64,000 nt of DNA. Source: Sphingobacterium multivorum (lineage in GTDB: Bacteria; Bacteroidota; Bacteroidia; Sphingobacteriales; Sphingobacteriaceae). Positions 60,872 through 64,000 of this stretch are shown in pieces. Location: contig NZ_CP154261.1 in the NCBI RefSeq assembly GCF_039511225.1, positions 4,774,001 to 4,838,000 of the forward strand. The letters run 5' to 3'. Position 1 is the stretch's first letter. Each line of letters begins with the position of its first letter. The translations under genes and the position numbers were made by a program. Under the pieces are notes generated by a model, which did not search any database, was not told the origin of the DNA, and saw nothing but the letters and a program-made list of their open reading frames with translations.

Positions 60872-63313
60872 TTATTCATAAAAATATACTCTTTTTACGC
60901 GTTGGGAAATACTGGTCAGCAGTTCATAAGGGATCGTTCCTATAGCCTTCGCTGCTGACTTTATATCAGGGTACACGATAACTTCATCTTCCTCTCCAAC
61001 TTCCACATCCGTTACATCCAGCATACACATATCCATACAGATATCACCTATAGTAGGGACTAAAAAACCGTTAACCAACATTTTACCGACACCATTACCA
61101 AAACGCCTATCGTAGCCGTCCGCATAACCAATTTTAATCGTGGCGATCTTACTATCTCTATACAGAACACCGTGCCTATTATAACCTACGGTCTCACTTG
61201 CCGGGAGGTATTTAATCTGCGTCACATTAGTTTTCAAGGTACTCGCCTCCCTAATGGGTAAATCATGCCGCTCAATATCGATACCATAGAGACCTATCCC
61301 TAACCTGACCATATCAAAATACGCATTCGGCCATAGTTCAATACCCGATGTTGCTGCAATATGACGTAGAAAGGAATATCCTAGACCACTTTCCAGACGT
61401 TTCGTAAACTCATCCAGCAGATCAATTTGTCGCTGTGTAAATTCCCGGTCCTTTTCATTGCCTGCAGACGCTAAATGGGAAAAGGCAGATTTAACCTCTA
61501 AAACCGCTTCCGTACGCAACACAGCTATTAAACGATTGACCTCGTCAGGCATAAAACCCAACCGATGCATGCCAGTATCTATCTTAATATGAATCGGAAA
61601 GAAAGTTATCTGTTTCGTTTTCAGAAAATTCAAGAAGGAAAACAATATTCTAAAGCTATAAATCTCCGGTTCAAGGTTGTACTGAACGATGGACTCAAAA
61701 GAACTTTCATCCGGACTCATTACCACAATAGGCAATGTGATTCCCGCACCGCGCAAATCCACCCCCTCATCCGCAAAAGCGACCGTCAGATAATCCACCC
61801 GATTAAATTGCAAAAGATTTGCTATCTCGAAACTTCCACTACCGTAAGAGAAAGCTTTGACCATCGTCATCAGCTTAACATGCTTCGGCAACAACTGGCG
61901 GTATACATTTAGATTGTTTTCCAGTGCATTCAAATTGATTTCAAGCACTGTATCATGTGATTTTGCGACCAAAAGCTGACTGATACGTTCAAAATGAAAC
62001 TCCCGTCCTCCTTTCAGTAATACCGTCGCATTTTCAAAAGAAAGCGACCTTATATCGGCCAAAAAAGCAGCAGTATCGCTATATGAAATGGAAGGCACAT
62101 CAAATTGTGCAGCCAATTTAGGCAACACTTCACCTATCAATATCAATTTATCCAAACGATACTCACTAAGCAAACGTCTCAGCTTGGACAAGCTTTTTTC
62201 ATCTTCGATAGTAACACCGGGAATATCCGATAATATCAACATCTTGAACGGATGCTGGCCCTGTTGATTTAAAAACTCCAGGGCTATTTGTAGTGCATCC
62301 AGATCATTACTATACGAGTCATCGATAATGGAGCTATTCTTTTTTCCTTTTTTTAACTCAAGACGCATCGCCACAGGCTGCAACTCTTTAATCCTCGATG
62401 CGATCACTTCATTTTCATAACCAAAACGTAGCATCACCGCTACACAATTTATGGCATTCTCAACATTTCCTTTATCCACAAACGGTACTTCAACAGCAAA
62501 GGTGCGCCCGGTATAATAGAAGGTTACCATAGTAAATCGGTCGTTGACCTGTTTGATGGAATACACCTCCAAAGAAAGCCCCTCATCAAGCCCCCAGGAA
62601 AATTTTCGTGGCCGATAAGGCAATTGAACATTTTCAAGGTAAGTATTCGGAAAAATCATGGTTTCAACATGTTTAAACAACTCGAGCTTTTCATAAATCT
62701 TTTCCTCCTTCGATTTAAAACCGGCTTTATGTGCCACACCAATGTTGGTCAATAGTCCCATGGTTGGTTTTATCATCTGCTCAAGGCGCTGCATTTCTCC
62801 TTTCTCTGAAATTCCTGCTTCGATCAGCGCAAGATTATACTGATCGGATAGTCCCCATAACGAAAGTGCCACACCGAGCTGAGAGTTATAACTCTTGGGA
62901 CTTCTATAGATCTTATATTCAGGAGACATCAGCTGAAAAAGCCATTCTTTCACTATCGTTTTACCATTGCTACCAGTGATTCCAATGACCGGGTAATCGA
63001 ATTTCTTCCGATGAAAAGTTGCCAGTTCCTGCATAGCGACCAAGCTATCCGCTACCCAAAGAATGTTAGCCTCCAAAAACTCCATTTCCTGTGCACTATC
63101 GATTTGAAGCACAAAATTACGAACTCCCTTATCATAAGCTTCTCTAATATAACGGTGGCCATCTCTATTCTTCTGAAGTGCAAAAAAAATCCCGTTGTCC
63201 GCTTGGACAATTTTACGGCTGTCGTAAAATAAATGCTGGACAAAAGAATTGGGATCCGTGATAAATGTGCGATTGGGATGTAAAATCTGGGCGATTTCCG
63301 ATATTTTGTACAT
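60872..63313 (-). CDS. Bifunctional MurF ligase / alanine racemase
   Basis: 813 residues. The first half (about 1-440) is UDP-N-acetylmuramoyl-tripeptide:D-Ala-D-Ala ligase with P-loop IGITGSNGKTIVKEWLF and the central DDSYSNDLDALQIALEFL; the second (about 450-813) is a fold type III alanine racemase with the PLP lysine in MTMVKAFSYGSG and GYADGYDRRFGNG. Making and ligating D-Ala in one chain is a recognised Bacteroidetes arrangement. The ATG at 63313 is chosen: it is preceded by AGGAGA and gives MYKISEIAQIL; an in-frame ATG at 63340 is less likely. Confidence 0.95.
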   Translation of the reverse strand: MYKISEIAQILHPNRTFITDPNSFVQHLFYDSRKIVQADNGIFFALQKNRDGHRYIREAYDKGVRNFVLQIDSAQEMEFLEANILWVADSLVAMQELATFHRKKFDYPVIGITGSNGKTIVKEWLFQLMSPEYKIYRSPKSYNSQLGVALSLWGLSDQYNLALIEAGISEKGEMQRLEQMIKPTMGLLTNIGVAHKAGFKSKEEKIYEKLELFKHVETMIFPNTYLENVQLPYRPRKFSWGLDEGLSLEVYSIKQVNDRFTMVTFYYTGRTFAVEVPFVDKGNVENAINCVAVMLRFGYENEVIASRIKELQPVAMRLELKKGKKNSSIIDDSYSNDLDALQIALEFLNQQGQHPFKMLILSDIPGVTIEDEKSLSKLRRLLSEYRLDKLILIGEVLPKLAAQFDVPSISYSDTAAFLADIRSLSFENATVLLKGGREFHFERISQLLVAKSHDTVLEINLNALENNLNVYRQLLPKHVKLMTMVKAFSYGSGSFEIANLLQFNRVDYLTVAFADEGVDLRGAGITLPIVVMSPDESSFESIVQYNLEPEIYSFRILFSFLNFLKTKQITFFPIHIKIDTGMHRLGFMPDEVNRLIAVLRTEAVLEVKSAFSHLASAGNEKDREFTQRQIDLLDEFTKRLESGLGYSFLRHIAATSGIELWPNAYFDMVRLGIGLYGIDIERHDLPIREASTLKTNVTQIKYLPASETVGYNRHGVLYRDSKIATIKIGYADGYDRRFGNGVGKMLVNGFLVPTIGDICMDMCMLDVTDVEVGEEDEVIVYPDIKSAAKAIGTIPYELLTSISQRVKRVYFYE

Positions 63314-63390
63314 TCTCCTGATATTTTTTGATTGTGTCAAAACTGAACATTTTTTTAGTTATTTCATATTATTTTTGAAATTTTGACAAT

Positions 63391-63879
63391 ATGTTTGACG
63401 AGGAAAAAAGAAATAAGAAGATATTAACGCAGCATCAGGCACAGTTGAAAGCGGAAAGCTATTGCGTCTATCAAGAACGCGCACAGCAAGAAGTACGCGA
63501 TAAGCTCTACAGCTGGGGACTACACGAAGTAGAAGTCGAAAATATTTTGGCCAATTTGATCGCCGATAATTTTTTAAATGAAGAACGCTTTGCTATTGCC
63601 TACTGTAACGGAAAGCTCCGCATGAAAGGCTGGGGTAAAGTAAAAATCAAGCAGGCACTCAAGGCAAAACGGGTATCCGAACAATTGATAAAAATTGCAT
63701 TTAAGCAAATCGATCTCGATGAATATGAACAAATCTTAAATCACATCATTGACAAAAAACTCCGTGAGATTAGTGGCAAGGACCGCTATGCGGTTAAAAA
63801 CAAAGTTTATCAGTTTGCACTATCTCGCGGATTTGAGAGTGATTTAATTTTTTCTATACTGAATTCAAAGGAGTTATAA
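63391..63879 (+). CDS. recX: RecX family protein
   Basis: 162 residues, near the usual RecX length, with three helix repeats: AESYCVYQERAQQEVRDKLYSWGL, NEERFAIAYCNGKLRMKGWGKVKIKQALKAKRVS and the C-terminal DRYAVKNKVYQFALSRGFESDLIF. RecX proteins modulate RecA filaments. No recA is in the window. Divergent from murF-alr (78 bases between starts). Confidence 0.9.
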   Translation: MFDEEKRNKKILTQHQAQLKAESYCVYQERAQQEVRDKLYSWGLHEVEVENILANLIADNFLNEERFAIAYCNGKLRMKGWGKVKIKQALKAKRVSEQLIKIAFKQIDLDEYEQILNHIIDKKLREISGKDRYAVKNKVYQFALSRGFESDLIFSILNSKEL

Positions 63880-63908
63880 AAAACACAGAAAGAAAGTAAA
63901 TAAATATT

Positions 63909-63938
63909 TTGCAATATTGAATTTTCGCTCTATATTTG
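63909..63938 (+). promoter_or_regulatory. Promoter of the gene that starts at the right edge
   Basis: TTG (63909-63911), 19 bases, TATATTTG (63931-63938): a consensus match. A hairpin with stem AAAGGAAC / GTTCTTTT follows at about 63949-63969, and an ATG at 63990 may start the next gene, of which only 11 bases are present. Confidence 0.7.
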
Positions 63939-64000
63939 CATCACCAAAAAGGAACGCAAGGTTCTTTTAAAAATTGAAATAAAATTCCAATGCGAAAATA

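Noticed and set aside
1..64000. tRNA, rRNA, CRISPR array, insertion sequence or prophage
   Set aside because: Reading both strands I found no cloverleaf, no spacer-regular repeats, and no transposase, integrase or phage structural gene.

Overview
The window reads as chromosomal DNA of a Bacteroidetes bacterium, most likely a Sphingobacteriaceae member (Sphingobacterium or a close relative). The pointers are a single-chain SecDF, a MurF-alanine racemase fusion, a DAHP synthase-chorismate mutase fusion, a one-chain E1 alpha/beta dehydrogenase, a TonB-dependent receptor with an N-terminal carboxypeptidase-regulatory-like domain, very few Shine-Dalgarno sequences, and repeated promoters of the Bacteroidetes type (TTG/TTTG, about 19 bases, TAnnTTTG). 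It looks like core genome. I see no tRNA, rRNA, transposase, integrase, phage gene or CRISPR array. The genus is an inference; no 16S is present.

Layout. 1-3.7 kb: a uvrD-type helicase running off the left edge, guaB, and a small barrel protein. 3.9-10.4 kb: secDF; a MarR regulator with a ferredoxin reductase and a 2Fe-2S ferredoxin; a type II NADH dehydrogenase. 10.8-16.6 kb: the rod-shape cluster mreB-mreC-mreD-mrdA-rodA. 16.7-19.5 kb (minus): a tightly coupled unit of secreted nuclease, EamA transporter, YigZ protein and uridine phosphorylase. 19.8-25.4 kb: aromatic amino acid genes pheA, DAHP synthase/chorismate mutase, aroA, aroC and a ROK protein. 25.5-40.9 kb: E1 dehydrogenase, DEAD-box helicase, Nudix hydrolase, methyltransferase, LysR regulator, TonB-dependent receptor, serine hydrolase, glutathione peroxidase, GlcNAc-kinase-like protein, M61 peptidase and a second small barrel protein. 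41-51.6 kb: acyl-CoA ligase, BrkB-family protein, envelope genes, ligA, dapA and the rpsF-rpsR-rplI operon. 52-64 kb: trxA, a DnaE polymerase carrying its own N-terminal exonuclease, a HAD phosphatase, an orphan LytS-like domain, pirin, DUF502, murF-alr and recX.

The most striking element is upstream of pheA (19845-20029). A consensus promoter is followed by a 21-codon reading frame in which 9 of 11 consecutive codons are Phe or Tyr. Its end overlaps one arm of an antiterminator helix that competes with a strong intrinsic terminator just before pheA. This is the architecture of a ribosome-mediated Phe/Tyr attenuator. It fits with the ACT domain of the PheA protein, whose usual phenylalanine-binding ESRP motif is altered to QSMP.

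Other structures that plain gene calling does not explain: three TTTGCC/GGCAAA half-sites around the guaB promoter and start codon; a 28-bp perfect hairpin between two divergent genes (38406-38467); a MarR-type operator with an 18-base direct repeat; a candidate 44-codon gene with its own promoter and terminator (30653-30891); hairpins directly against start codons; and two A-rich, G-poor intergenic tracts, one bordered by an intrinsic terminator facing the minus strand.
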